Numbered from the stretch's first letter, positions 31,831-42,910 are shown. The stretch: 64,000 bases of DNA from Haliclona indistincta (GCA_964017065.1 OZ024786.1:5929781-5993780), one strand, 5' to 3'. The notes: generated by a model from the sequence alone, not told the origin. Translations and numbers: made by a program.

Positions 31831-31932
31831 GGATGACTCTTGCAAAAGTAAAGGAACAAGATGGGATGATGCTTGCAAAAGTAAAGGAACAAGATGGGAT
31901 GACTCTTGTAAAAGTAAAGGAAAAAGATGGGA
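31831..31932. repeat. 33-bp tandem repeat, three copies
   Basis: The unit includes AAAAGTAAAGGAACAAGATG. Three copies have few differences. Confidence 0.85.
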
Positions 31933-31999
31933 GCTCTTTCTCTGGTGAGGGTCATTTTATAGTACCTATTGGCCTTCATTAGTATCGGCAGCTGCAGAC

Positions 32000-32650
32000 T
32001 AAGCGCCATAAGGGCACAAAGAAGACGCGTTGAAGTGAAACTACGAGGGGAACGTGTATTTCAATGGGGTCCTTAAATTACACCTGAATGTGCGTTATTT
32101 TCGGACCCCCGGAACGAATATTTCGGGGGTCCTTAAATAATGTGACATAACCCTGGAGACAAGGAGTACATCAGCTTGTGTAGTGTTGTCATGAATAGCT
32201 TCGTCTATATATAGAAGCGATATCCTCCTCATTAACTTAGTGCCGTCGTCTTTCATTCCAGAGAAGTTGTAATCCTCTGCGCTGGCTTTAGCCAGGTAGT
32301 CTTCAGGTGAGGACTTGAGTAGAAATTGTCCATGTATACGTGGTGACCCTTTTTGTCTAAACGAAACCCTTCATTAGCTCCATTACCACTGCATACGTTA
32401 GTCCATGTGCACGGACGTCGATTGAATCATCCTTACCTAACAATAATAGTGAAGTGTGCTGTAAGTATCGTCTCTCTATCTGTATGTGTGTACAATTCTT
32501 TCATGCATAACCATTATGCTATGTGTATTATTAATTTTGGTTTACTCTTGTTTTACCTGTATACAGATGCCATCGAAAGGTATAGCCAGATTTGCTATCG
32601 GCAAGTACAAATGCCTTCAAGCCCCACTTAGCTAATACTGGCCCTACAAC
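32000..32650. other. non-coding, with a GGACCCCC/GGGGGTCC hairpin
   Basis: A short inverted repeat, GGACCCCCG / CGGGGGTCC, lies at about 32103-32135. Otherwise no gene is identified. Confidence 0.35.
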
Positions 32651-32669
32651 TATGGAACGAGTTACGAGA

Positions 32670-32960
32670 TGGCTTATTTTAAGGACTGTGTTCCTTTTGA
32701 TCTGTTTCGAGGGCTTTTAATGCCTCTGAAGGTGAGTGTGTGCATGAGATGGTTGAGTCAATTTTAGTCAGTTTGAAACTGAGACTAAACTGCGTTGTTG
32801 CTGCAACGTCGCCTATTGGCGACATTGGTAGTTGCGCGTCATGTCGCCAATTGGCGTCTGTGGTAATGAATGGGTTAAGAGTTAATTAAAATGAATGTTA
32901 GTGTTAACTTTGTAGGTAGTGTTGTTGTGTTCTTGTGTTAACTGTTATTATATCAATAAG
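32670..32960 (+). pseudogene. partial copy of the MGNA coiled-coil gene family (first and last parts)
   Basis: A short exon starts at an ATG (MAYFKDCVPFDLFRGLLMPLK) and ends at a GTGAGT donor (about 32671-32733). Sequence at 32880-32955 (AATTAAAATGAATGTTAGTG and TGTTGTGTTCTTG) matches the 3' flank of the gene at 33.5-34.5 kb. A hairpin with CGCC-ATTGGCGACAT arms lies at about 32810-32856. Confidence 0.3.
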
Positions 32961-33245
32961 AAGAGTGTAGAACGTAGCATACCTGCATACAATATCTGTG
33001 TGGAAAGTAACGTGACGCACACATGAGAAATCGCTACGTTTGCGAGGGGACGTGGCCAAGTATCAGACGTCATCATCAGCCTGCGTTAGTACAGCCATCG
33101 AGCCAGCGCGACTGTGGAGCACAGAGAATCAACCTCTGTGTAGCAGCAATAAAAATGTGACAGACTGACTGAACATGCGAGATGTGCCACCAGGGATTAA
33201 ATAATGACTGAGTGTACAATGGATAGTGTATTAGAGTAACAAGTG

Positions 33246-33349
33246 ATTGTTCAGTTTGGTGCCTTCAGTCTGCTTGTTTACTACAATGATATGGTGTGGT
33301 TTTGTACCTCTTCTGTATCAAGCAGACTGAAGGCACCAAACTGAACAAT
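33246..33349. repeat. perfect 31-bp inverted repeat with 42-nt loop
   Basis: Arms 33246-33276 and 33319-33349 are exact reverse complements (inner sequence TTTGGTGCCTTCAGTCTGC). It lies just upstream of the coding exon of the next gene and would fold as a long hairpin if transcribed. Confidence 0.9.
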
Positions 33350-34042
33350 GACATGTTGACTCTTCTGCCATTTTCTGAGTATAAGAAGAGAGGATTTCTT
33401 GCTCTCTGCATCGCTCCTCAGCCTTTGGTAAGATCTAGCAGAAGTATCTGTTCATTAGAGTGGTGGTTTACTCTGTTTCTTCTGTAGATAATTATGGGAA
33501 ATGCAATCAAGTATCTGGTACCCATTGACGAGGAAACAAGAATGCTGGAACGCCAGAATATGCAGCTTAGAAATCGGTTGGATCGGTTGGATCATTGGAT
33601 AAGACATGTCGTACAAAGGGAACAAGATACAAAGAGAGTGGAAGAGAGGTTTAAAATGGAGTGTAGAGATAAAGCAGAGGCAGATGCTAGGAAGGATAAG
33701 GAATTGGGAGAGAGAGAAGAGCAAATTGTCCAAAGGGAAGGAGATGTAATGAGAGAGGAAAAGAGGTTGAAAGAGAAAGAAGAGCAAGTTAAAGCAGATA
33801 GAGAAGAAATTGAAAGAGAGAGAAGTGTATTACAGCAAGAGAGAGAGGAATTGGCTGAGGATGTAATGAGAGAGGAAAAGAGGTTGGAAGAGAAAGAAGA
33901 GCAAGTTAAAGTAGATAGAGAAGAAATTGAAAGAGAGAGAAGTGTAATACAGCAAGAGAGAGAGGAATTTGCTGAGGAGAATAGTAAAAAACGAAGGCGG
34001 GAAGAAGATTGCAACTTAGAAGAAAAGTTAATAAGTTGGTGA
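33344..34042 (+). CDS. coiled-coil protein, MGNA family, copy A
   Basis: An exon with LLPFSEYKKRGFLALCIAPQ ends at GGTAAG (about 33425). After an intron ending TCTGTAG, a long exon begins at ATG 33494 (MGNAIKYLVPIDEETRMLER) and runs to TGA 34040-34042. It is a nearly continuous, highly charged coiled coil. A repeated block of about 38 residues (DVMREEKRL...QQEREE) occurs twice. The MGNA start could be an N-myristoylation signal (Gly2), which is an inference. Similar genes lie at 35.8-36.5 and 57.0-57.4 kb. Function unknown. Confidence 0.6.
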
Positions 34043-34189
34043 AAATAGAGGAAGGTAGAACAAAGGGTAAAGGCATAGCAAATACAACCGACAAAGGAAG
34101 AAGAAACGAAATATGGCAGACATCGCGAAGGAGAAAAGGCTGACGAAAGCTAGTTTGGAGGTGGAAACAGAATTTAATAACATTAATTA

Positions 34190-34460
34190 AAATGAATGTT
34201 AGTTTTGTTAGTGTTCTTATGTTTGTAGTTAGTGTTGTTATGTTTGTACGTAGTGTTCTTATGTTTGTAGGTAGTGTTCTTATGTTTGTAGTTAGTGTTG
34301 TTATGTTTGTAGGTAGTTTGTAGTTAGTGTTGTTATGTTTGTAGGTAGTGTTCTTATGTTTGTAGGTAGTGTTCTTATGTTTGTAGTTAGTGTTGTTATG
34401 TTTGTAGGTAGTGTTCTTATGTTTGTAGTTAGTGTTGTTGTGTTCTTGGGTTTACTGTTA
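34190..34460. repeat. GTAGTGTTNTTATGTTTGTA tandem repeat
   Basis: About ten imperfect copies of a 20-bp unit of type GTTAGTGTTGTTATGTTTGT in the 3' flank of copy A. Related sequence is found after copy B (36560-36600) and at 32900. Confidence 0.85.
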
Positions 34461-34930
34461 TTATCACTTTGCATGCTGAGGAGCCAATAAAATGACTCAA
34501 ATTAATTATTGACCCCGCCTCGTGTAGCCGTGGCGGGGTCAATCGTGTTACCATTCCATGCTTGTTCCTTGTTAGTTTACATTGTGGACCAGTAAGCACA
34601 ATGAGTTACATTCATTCCTGCACTCGAAAAGCTCTTCAAAGCAAATTTTCAAGTGTATGCGTGAACATAACTCGGCAGTTCAGTGAGCTAGCAAAGTTAC
34701 AGCTGGTCTAGTAAGCTAGAAAAGCTACAGCTAGTCTATTAAGCTAGCATGGTTACAGTTAGTCTAGTAGTTAGCAAGGTTACAACTAGCAGTACTACTA
34801 GCAAAACTAGTACTACTTTACTGCTAGTTGTACTGCTAGCACAACTAGTACTACTAGCAGTACATGCTAGTAGTACACACGGATACTAACAGATAATTAT
34901 GATACTATAATACACATGGATACTAACAGA
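34461..34930. other. no gene; short palindromes
   Basis: Contains the hairpin ATTGACCCCGCC...GGCGGGGTCAAT (about 34507-34542) and many CTAGTACTACTAG-type palindromic words at 34780-34880. Confidence 0.5.
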
Positions 34931-34935
34931 TATGA

Positions 34936-35232
34936 CACACTCAATGTGACACACTTGGAACATGCTTACGATGCTCAACGACCAAGTATAACAAAATACG
35001 ATCAAGCACGCACTTGGTACACTGACGGTTACCATTATGTGTCAATTTACTAATCAATTAGTCATGATTATTGATGACACACCCACTCTGACACTTGGAA
35101 TATGTTGACAATGCTCAACGACCAAGTATAACACATTGCGATCAAACACGCACTTGCTACACTGACGGTTACTATTACGACACAGTGACGTCAATTTCCT
35201 AATTAAATATTCATAATTATGAGACTATAATA
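34936..35232. repeat. tandem duplication of about 150 bp
   Basis: Segments at about 34936-35080 and 35083-35232 share CTCAACGACCAAGTATAACA and ACACTGACGGTTAC with roughly 85-90% identity by eye. Confidence 0.75.
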
Positions 35233-35800
35233 CACATGATGACTAACAGATACGATTCTATAATACACATGGGTTATGATACCGCATAACTAACAACTTG
35301 CATGTATTGCCAGTAATTAACCTGTTAGATCATCGTGAATGAGTAAATTATTAGAATTCTGGTTTTACATTGTGTGTCTACCTTCTGTTGATGATCTGTT
35401 TGTTACAACATGCCTTTGCCTTCTATTGCCTCGTCCCCTACTCTGCCCCTTGTCTTGAATCAGTATCATCGTCACTCTGAGTTTTGCTTCCATCAGTTCC
35501 TTGTGTAAAAAATGAATATGTAGAGCGTTTTTGTTGGCTTATGTTGCACATTTACCTTTCATAGAGCTAAATTCATCACCTAGCCGACTCAGTCTTCTCA
35601 CTCATTCTTGTGTGTGCATTTCCTCTGTGTCTTTGGTATAAAATTACGGCCCGGCACGGGACTGCTTTGCTCGTGTTCACACGGACAATTTTGGAGAGCA
35701 AGTGCCGCGCTGGCACAGCTCCAAGTGGCTGTGTAAACGCGGTAATAGAGACTGCATGACTATGTGATTGATGTACAATAATAAACACGATATTGTTCTA
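35233..35800. other. no gene seen
   Basis: Mixed intergenic sequence. The AT-rich start is followed by a T/C-rich part near 35400-35480. Confidence 0.35.
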
Positions 35801-35805
35801 AGACA

Positions 35806-36539
35806 ATGAGGGTCATGAGTCAGATGAGACAGTCAGTCTGTCCAGCTGCAAATGTCACAGCGTTGTACCCTCTACTCGTCTGCCCTTTCCCGAGGATAAG
35901 AAGAGAAGATTTGATGCTCTCTGCATTACTTCTCTGCCTGTTGTATTACCAAGGCCATTATAGTGAGTGGTATCTTAGTGTGTGGTCATCTCATTGCTGA
36001 GTGGCACCACAAAGAGAGGGGCTTTTGTTGTGTTAGTTGTGGTTACCTAGTGACATTTGTTATCACACCTATTATGTTCCGTTGTCTGTTGTAGATATGG
36101 GGAATGCTGTTAATTTTTTTTCAGTAGCTCTGTGGAGGAGGTTAGGCTGATGGAGGAAAACCGAATCCTGAAGTTGCAAGTGGATAGGCTTAAAATTGAG
36201 CTAAACCGAGAAAGGCAAAGAAGAAAGGAGATGGTGGAGGAGAAAAAGGACAAAGAGCCAGAAGAGAAGAAACAAGTAGTAGACAGAGAAGAGCCACCTT
36301 CTAAACGAGTGGTCGAAAAAAGGAAGAGGGAAAAGGAAATGACTTTGGAGGAAAAGGTGGACAAACTTGTAAACATAGAGGAAAAGAGACAAAAAACATG
36401 TCACGTGGCGGATTACAATAGGCAAAGAAAGCAGGAAAAGAAACGGAGGATTGCGGAAGAGACAGAAAAGGAGAAGAGAATGTGGAGAGCGAGGTTGGAG
36501 GTGGAGGAAGAATTTAAAAAGAAGCGTAGATATCATTAA
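35806..36539 (+). CDS. coiled-coil protein, MGNA family, copy B
   Basis: A piece homologous to the first exon of copy A occurs at 35870-35940 (CTGCCCTTTCCCGAGGATAAGAAGAG on the DNA level). After the intron (36000-36094), ATGGGGAATGCTGTTAATTT starts a MGNAV frame. It changes frame near the T-run at 36113-36121 and continues as VEEVRLMEENRILKLQVDRL to TAA 36537-36539. The product is a Lys/Glu-rich coiled coil. The T-run break may be a sequence error or a true frameshift. Confidence 0.5.
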
Positions 36540-36762
36540 GTATGTGTTAGTTAGGCAGTTGTTTTGTTGTTGTGATATGTTGGTAGGTAGTGTTGTTCAT
36601 GTGATGTTGTAAATTTAACATTGGGTACAGCGATAACTTGCAACGATCAACAGTCGACGGCCGACAACAAACAAGTATCACGCATGCGTACGTACATACG
36701 GTATGCGCGTACTCTATCTAATACAACGTGATGATCTTTATTGTGTTCTTGTGTGTTCATGT

Positions 36763-36844
36763 GTGTTGCATCATGACAGAACCAGCTCGTCCTATATGTA
36801 TGTGTGTTGCATCATGACAGAACCAGCTCGTCCTATATGTATAC
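36763..36844. repeat. 41-bp direct duplication
   Basis: GTGTGTTGCATCATGACAGA... occurs twice in immediate succession, identical by eye. Confidence 0.85.
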
Positions 36845-36892
36845 AAGTCTTGAATTCTGTGATCCTACAACACAAGAGTCTAGTGGAGATGT

Positions 36893-37178
36893 CTAGTGGG
36901 GGCGCCCATCATTACTGTTGCAAGTTGATGGAAAATTGATTACTTTCTTGAAAGCTATAAGGAAAAGAGGTGGTGTTGTAAATAGCAACATTGTTCGTGC
37001 TACAGCAAAGGCCTTAATTGCATCAGCTGAGAGTGGAACAATTAAGGAAAACCTCAGTAAGATCAACTTACCTCGTTCTTGGGTTGAATCAATTTGTAGA
37101 CGCAAGAAATTTAGTGCAAGAATGGCAACTACTTCTCGACCACCTGTGCCTCCTGGACTGTACAATGAATGTCGAACT
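36893..37178 (+). pseudogene. pogo/Tigger-like DDE_1 transposase, 5' part
   Basis: KLITFLKAIRKRGGVVNSNI, then LPRSWVESICRRKKFSARMA, is the CENP-B/HTH-type DNA-binding region of DDE_1 transposases. Reading stops where a 362-bp element is inserted at 37180. Confidence 0.75.
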
Positions 37179-37179
37179 A

Positions 37180-37541
37180 CAGTGCTTCCAGCTTAAAGAG
37201 TAGAATTTTGAAAAATTGACTTATTGTGGTGTAAAACCAACATTATGGATGCTGTGACTGTTAAATCTGGTATGAATCTTGATACATCATTGCTGATCAT
37301 AACTATGAAATTTAAATGACTCACAAGAAACAATGTTAAAGTTATGAATGGTTATGTAGAAGTGATTAGCGAACATCAGTAGCAAAAGTGTTTAGGCTTG
37401 GAAATTTGCATTTGACTTAGTTAAGAATAGCCACTTGTCATACAACACAAGGAATAGTTCAATTTTCAATAGGAATTGATTCGGTTGCTTATGTTTGCTG
37501 CATGATGTGCAAAAATTCTACTCTTTAAGCTGGAAGCACTG
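37180..37541. mobile_element. 362-bp MITE with TA target duplication
   Basis: Terminal inverted repeats begin CAGTGCTTCCAGCTTAAAGA (about 29 bp). TA flanks both sides (37178-37179 and 37542-37543). This fits a Tc1/mariner-derived MITE. Removing it with one TA joins the two transposase halves in frame. Confidence 0.92.
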
Positions 37542-37543
37542 TA

Positions 37544-37840
37544 AGACAATAAAAAAATGCGCAATACCACCAGAGCTTGTGCTTAACTCTGATCAGACTC
37601 CTTCATCATATGCATCAGTGGGAAGATCGACAATGGCTTCTAGGGGAGCAAAAACAGTAGCAATAAAAGGTTACACCGATAAACGTAACATAACTTTAAA
37701 CTTTGTCGTCACATTGGCTGGTGAATTTTTACCAATGCAAATAGAAAAACTGAAGCAAGCCAGCCACGTGGTGTAAAGTTTCCATCCGGTTTTCTAACCC
37801 TAAGCATTGGTCAAATGAAGCTAGAGGCCGGAGGACCAGT
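37544..37840 (+). pseudogene. pogo/Tigger-like DDE_1 transposase, catalytic part
   Basis: IPPELVLNSDQTPSSYASVG contains an Asp of the DDE core, followed by GYTDKRNITLNFVVTLAGEF. After about 37740 the frame is lost (FPSGF and SIGQMK appear in a shifted frame). The third acidic residue is not present. Confidence 0.75.
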
Positions 37841-38029
37841 ACAGTGGCATAGCAAATGTATGGCGCCGTTTGTATCAAAAATAACGTAGACGTAAGTAAG
37901 AACAATTTTAGCCCGCGGCAGCGCGGACGAGGGCTTGTAGGTGTTACCGATGTGGGCGTGGTCTATACAAGTGTATGTTCTTCTGCAAGTAACCATACGA
38001 GAGAACCAACTGTACGTCACAGTCTTACT

Positions 38030-38335
38030 GGTCCAATTGAGAGAAGGAACTGTGTAGATCGACTAATCGAGATTGGAGAAGATTCACGTGGTTGTTCACT
38101 GGTTCGATCGAGATCGGAGAAGATTCACGTGGTTGCTTACTGGTTCTATATATCGAGAGAAGGAACTGTGTAGATCGAAGGAACGGACTCACTGTAATCG
38201 AGATCGGAGAAGATTCACGTGGTTGCTCACTGGTTCTATCGAGAGAAGAAACTGTGTAGATCGAAGGAACGGACTCACTGTCATTAATCGAGATCCACCT
38301 GGTTGTTCACTGGTTCAATCGAGAGAAGGAATCAG
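38030..38335. repeat. complex tandem repeat (GAGATCGGAGAAGATTCACG units)
   Basis: Several copies of a 40-80 bp unit including GGTTGTTCACTGGTTC and GAGAGAAGGAACTGTGTAG. It forms the 5' flank of the 46-aa gene. The ORFs at 37856-38342 only reflect the repeat. Confidence 0.8.
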
Positions 38336-38360
38336 TCAGTAAGACCGCTACAGTTTGAAG

Positions 38361-38551
38361 ATGGCGTTCCAGTTGGATGATGTTGTTAAGAAAATAGAAG
38401 CAGTAGAGAAGGACTATAAATCTGGTAATTATCATACACAATAATAGCTACTACGCATATGTTTTGATTTACAGGAGAATTGACTGATAAAGGGCGTAGA
38501 GTTAGACTTGACCACCTTCAACTAAAGAAGGAGTTCCTAGAAGGTCATTAA
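38361..38551 (+). CDS. two-exon gene for a 46-residue charged protein
   Basis: Exon 38361-38424 begins with ATG (MAFQLDDVVKKIEAVEKDYK). An intron GTAATT...ACAG (50 bp) leads to exon 38475-38551, ending with TAA. The coding length of 141 nt fits exactly. The protein is a helical, Lys/Glu-rich peptide (VRLDHLQLKKEFLEGH at the end). It may be a complete micro-protein or the first exons of a gene whose remainder was lost. No family is recognised. Confidence 0.5.
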
Positions 38552-38867
38552 TACTATTTAGCATGATTAGCATGTTTATGTTTAGCCATTAACAAGTATA
38601 CATCCATATACGGAGCTACTGATCGTATATATCCCGTATCGCCTCAGACACAGGGAGTTAACCTATACTTATTCTAGAAGTATAACCCCTAATAAATGAG
38701 ACCCATTAATCCTTGTTTATGCATGAAATTATAAGCACAGTTAATAAGCGAGGGGCCACGCCCCGTCACGTGAGACAGAGGTGAACAGCTTACCGCGTGT
38801 GCGTGACAGAGGTCTTCTCTCTTTCTCCCTCCTGTGTTTATATCAATTCTCTCGCCGCCTTTTGCGC

Positions 38868-39227
38868 ATGATGCCTCGAAGAAGGGGCCACGGTAGTGGA
38901 ACTGGACGAGGAACAACTGAGCGCGGCCGTGGAGGTCGAACGGTACCCTACACCCTTCGTGGAGGATCGGGACCATCTACCAACGCTGACTTCGCCCCCG
39001 TGCCTGCCACTACTGGACAGCCATCGACCAGTCAACAGGCACAGGTAGTGCAGGTGGACCTGGAGGATCTGATGGGCAGGATTCGGGCTATTGTGCGGGA
39101 GGAGCGAGCCGAGCACACAGGAGACACCCATGATACCGGCGTCCAAGGTGACCCGCCACTACTACCACTACCCCCGCCATCCGGACAGTTACCGGTGGCT
39201 CCCTCACCAGGCGCGTGTCCACGATAG
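38868..39227 (+). CDS. Arg/Gly-rich ORF (retrotransposon ORF1-like?)
   Basis: The ORF from ATG 38868 starts with MMPRRRGHGSGTGRGTTERG and continues into a Pro/Ser/Thr-rich part with a short acidic helix (VDLEDLMGRIRAIVREERAE). It is GC-rich compared with its surroundings. This composition fits an N-terminal gag-like or ORF1-like region of a retrotransposon, but no zinc knuckle or RT follows. Low certainty. Confidence 0.35.
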   Translation: MMPRRRGHGSGTGRGTTERGRGGRTVPYTLRGGSGPSTNADFAPVPATTGQPSTSQQAQVVQVDLEDLMGRIRAIVREERAEHTGDTHDTGVQGDPPLLPLPPPSGQLPVAPSPGACPR

Positions 39228-39249
39228 GGCTTAGGGTGCTCTAGCACCC

Positions 39250-40330
39250 CCCTCAGCATTGAAGTTTTAAATTATTCATTGCATTAAAGTAGACTGTGGC
39301 TCTGCTTTGGCTATAAATTTATCATATCTGTTATTACAACGAACTTAACAGCTGCCAACATCCCATTCTAAGGTAGTTTAGGCTGTTTTCAGCGAGGAAC
39401 AAATCCAGTGCGCGATGATAACAGTGACGAAATGACGTAATTTAACGAATAATAAATTATGAATATTAATTAGATTTTGCGCGCGCACCACCTATCTTTC
39501 TTCATTCCTGGACACGCGCCTGCTCACAGCCTCCAATATGGCCACCAATCTCTCAGCAAGGTACATTCCATACACTGTTAGGCTCCACCCTCTGTAGTCA
39601 ATGATTTCTGAATAAATTTTCACTATGGCAGGGTGGGGTCTAGGTAATGTTCTGAATGTCACGCACACGTTGGCAGTGATGACGCCACTCCTCTATCACG
39701 CATGCCGTGTGTAGGGCTGCGTTTCGCGTCCTTGTCCGCTAGTTAGGTGGACGTCGGCAGTGCGATCCGATAGCTACAGGCGCATCGTCCACAGGAGCAG
39801 GTGACTTTGTCAACAGCTGTTGCGGCCTGATGCCATCACCTCCCGATCACCTTCACTCAATCCCCCATTATGTTCAATCCGAAGTTGCAAAAAATGCTCT
39901 ATGGTAAATGAAGAAAAAAAAAATGAAAAAGCAGAGGAGCTAACTTCTCAGCTACTAGGGAACATGGACAAAATTGGAAGATGAACTACTAAATTTTATG
40001 GAGTTACTATTGATTATAAAAAGTCGACGACTGTTGGTTACAAACTCACTATGGATTTCGAGAAAAAAGCAAGTAGAATGGAAATTGGTGATGAAGTAAT
40101 GCCTATAGAAGATGGCTTACAACGATCACTAGACTGAAAATTTGTATACACATGTATGCCGAGTTGTGAATTGTATGCTGGAAGTTTATGCCCAAGAGCG
40201 CTGGCTACAGCTGAAATACTGTCTGTCTGGAGTTACTTTTCAGCCAGCGACTGTGTGCGACCTTCCACTTTGCTGTCAGACGCATCTCTGAACGAGCGTC
40301 TCTGAAGATCGCCAGCGCCTGGTCTGGCGA
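39250..40330. other. mostly non-coding; one open piece at 39890-40138
   Basis: The piece reads FYGVTIDYKKSTTVGYKLTM, then MEIGDEVMPIEDGLQRSLD. An upstream stop lies before TTKFYG. It may be a transposon relic. Nothing else is seen. Confidence 0.3.
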
Positions 40331-40849
40331 ACACTTGATTCAGTTAGGATGCAAATTGAATTTTCTTTTAGTTGATTCGAATCGACTTCGCATCAAATCC
40401 GCTGTGAACGCGTTCACACTGCAACAAGAGATAACTAAAGTTGAAGAACGAGTTCGTTTTGCAACGCGTGAGAATCACATGACCACGCCTCTTACAATCA
40501 TGGAACATTCTTGTAGCCTCGCTTCTCTTCGCTCAATTCTGGTTGCTGTGCGTCACATACTTACGACAAATGCGTGGAAAAGCAACACAGGGAAGAAGAG
40601 AACGTGAAAGACGAGAGCACCAGTTTATGAGGAAAAGAAGCCTGAGGTCTGTCTCTGTGTTGTGCATATAACCTACTGTTAGTGCACCTGTGTAAATACT
40701 TGTCTGTGAGTGTATACACCGAACATCGTTATTCTGCAGGAGATCTATCATTTTGGTTCTAGCAGCAAAGCCTAGTGTTTCCCGCAGCGTGTGGAGTTGG
40801 CCAAAAAGCCAACAGTGGCACGATGTGTATACATAATGTGTGGAAGGTA

Positions 40850-41330
40850 TGGAACAGGCTGGTGGAAAGAGAACTTGGGCATACATTTGCAATTCTTTGT
40901 AATGAAGTGCGACCCTATATCAGAAAAGAGGACACACGCTCTCGCGAAAGTGTTAGTGTAGAGAAAGGGTGGCAGTTACAATTTAGAAGCTAGCCACAAA
41001 TTGCGAATATCGTACCATATCCAATCTATTCGGTATCGGACTCTCTACTGTTTGTGTCATTGTTATTGAAACTTGTACAGTTATACAAACAAAACTCTTG
41101 AGCAAGTTTGTTTACATCCCTCAAGGTGAATCTCTTATAATTTATAAAGATAGTGAGAGGTTTCGAAGACTGTTGGGGGTTCCCACAAGCAGCTGGTGAT
41201 GTGGATGGTTCTCATATTCCGATCGCCAAACAATTAGAGAGTGCTTCAGACTACTATAACCGTAAGGGTTTCTACTCAAGTTATTTTCTCCTGACAAAGC
41301 AGTTTCACCGATAGTGTCTGCACAGATTCA
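40850..41330 (+). pseudogene. PIF/Harbinger transposase remnant
   Basis: FAILCNEVRPYIRKEDTRSR...VSVEKGWQL lies at 40880-40975. After frame changes ISNLFGIGLSTVCVIV-like sequence (about 41020-41065) and GFPQAAGDVDGSHIPIAKQL, DYYNRKGFYS (about 41178-41280) follow. The Asp in DVDGSHIPI is the first catalytic residue of DDE_Tnp_4. Frameshifts and stops show it is dead. A PLPGETVVLLK-type stretch to 41580 may be its C-terminal part. Confidence 0.7.
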
Positions 41331-41938
41331 ACGGTGGTCTCTCATCCTCTTTGAGTATTCAACACAAATCGAGAGTCACAAACGTTGATGCAGCCGTCTA
41401 CCTCTACCTGATTCACCTAAAGATGTGCCTCTACCCGGAGAGACTGTCGTACTACTTAAATGTCAACAACAAACTCCAGTCACTGCTCCGCGGATCAAAG
41501 AGTGGACCAATGGTGATGCTCAGTTAATGAAACTTCGCGATGAATGGATGGCCAAGCAGTGTGGAGAAGGAGATGCAACCTTAATTTGTACGCCGTACTG
41601 AGATCACTGTGCTAGACGGATGCTTGCTCTGGGGTAGCCGTGCTGCTGTTCCACCTGCTAGACGCTCCCTGAATATGGATGAACATCATGATACTCACCC
41701 TGGCATATCAATAATGAAGGAAAGGCATAATGACGATTGTACAGGCTCTGCTAATCCCTCTGGTATCACTGCAACAGCTACTGCGGAATAGTGCTGTGAA
41801 AATGAATGAAAATTTCTCATTGTACTCGTAATTTTTTTCTCCGATATTTTTGTGATAGGTTAGGACAAAGATCAATCAACACAGCAAGTCTGATCTTCAT
41901 AGGATGCTTCTTGACGAAATAATTCAAGTTACGTAATA

Positions 41939-42118
41939 TTTAGACCACACTATGCGGTGCATTACGCGATATAATGCACGAGGGTGGGGTCAATAACGGT
42001 TGAGAACGCGTTGATAATGCGCTCGCCTTCGGCTCGTGCATTATCACGCGTTCGAGACCGTTATTGACCACGCCCGAGTGCTTTATATCGCGTAATGCAC
42101 CGCCTAGTGTGGTCTAAA
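41939..42118. mobile_element. foldback element FB2
   Basis: The outer arms TTTAGACCACACTA-GCGGTGC and their reverse complement bound about 180 bp. Inside, the word TAATGCAC/GTGCATTA recurs in both orientations around CGAG linkers. The centre is TCGCCTTCGGCTCGTGC. Inner arms include TCAATAACGGT and its complement ACCGTTATTGA. Confidence 0.85.
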
Positions 42119-42205
42119 CTTTTTAGACCATACTACGTGACTTTCGACCAATCAAATTTTAGAAAAAGGTTGCCTCGTGCTTGTAAAGGTCACCCCAGCA
42201 GAGTT

Positions 42206-42555
42206 ATGGCTTCTACCAGTAGGTTTGCTGCTCCGTTTAGCGACGATCATGAAGAAGAACATCGTTTGTCACGTATTCCGGACAAGATGAAGAAAGCTAC
42301 ATTGTGGGGGATTCGTGTGTGGACAGACTGGGCTTCTGCGCGCAGCAATGATCGTTCTTGTCCTTCATTGTCAACTGGTTTTTCATCTGATCGTGCTCAA
42401 GTCACCAATAACATCTTGGAAATGTCTGTGCTGGATTTTGCTTACTGGTTGGGCAAATTCACCAATAACAAGTCACCAATAACATCTTGGAAATGTCTGT
42501 GCTGGATTTTGCTTACTGGTTGGCCAAATTCTGTACCTTCAACATCACCATAGCC
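42206..42555 (+). pseudogene. Crypton-like (DUF3504-type) N-terminal fragment
   Basis: From ATG 42206: MASTSRFAAPF, then RIPDKMKKATLWGIRVWTDW and LEMSVLDFAYWLGKF. The IP-x-x-x-x-x-T-x-W-x-x-x-x-W pattern followed by a WL-x-x-F segment fits DUF3504/Crypton-related proteins. A direct duplication (42406-42463 and 42474-42530, sharing AATAACATCTTGGAAATGTC) ends the reading frame. No tyrosine recombinase core is present. Confidence 0.5.
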
Positions 42556-42609
42556 AACTAGACTCGATTGTGTTTCTCTTAGCATGGTTTTGAACAGCAA
42601 CAGAGAGGC

Positions 42610-42910
42610 TAGAAAGGCTGATAGGGAAACTTCGCTCTGAAGACAGTAAGGCACTGAAAAGGTTAGTAGACATAGGCTACGGGCGTAGCTTGCTTTAGGA
42701 CTGAGTGGGCGACGTCGCTGTGTTTATACAATAGGTCAGGAACAGAAGAGGACTACACAGAGCTGACTCAGCTACTAGAGGACATACACAGCTTTCAAAG
42801 GGATATGCAGAGGAAGTTAGAGGGAGAGAAAGCAACAAAGCTTCAAAAAGAAATAGAAGAGAAGACCATGGCTGAGGAGATGAGAAAATCAGCGATGGAG
42901 ACATTTCTCG
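42610..42910 (+). pseudogene. Myb/SANT-like transposon-associated exons
   Basis: Exon about 42600-42660 (RLERLIGKLRSEDSKALKR, GTTAGT donor) and exon about 42735-42905 (DYTELTQLLEDIHSFQRDMQ, then MAEEMRKSAMETFL). The last motif is one I recall C-terminal to Myb/SANT-like DNA-binding domains of transposon accessory proteins. The DNA-binding part itself is not seen. Confidence 0.4.

Noticed and set aside
33592..34014. Minus-strand Ser/Leu-rich ORF
   Set aside because: Reverse of the Glu/Arg-rich coiled coil of the plus-strand gene.
34780..34880. Dense CTAGTACTACTAG palindromes as a possible origin or binding-site cluster
   Set aside because: They look like short-word slippage; no consistent spacing or longer stem is seen.
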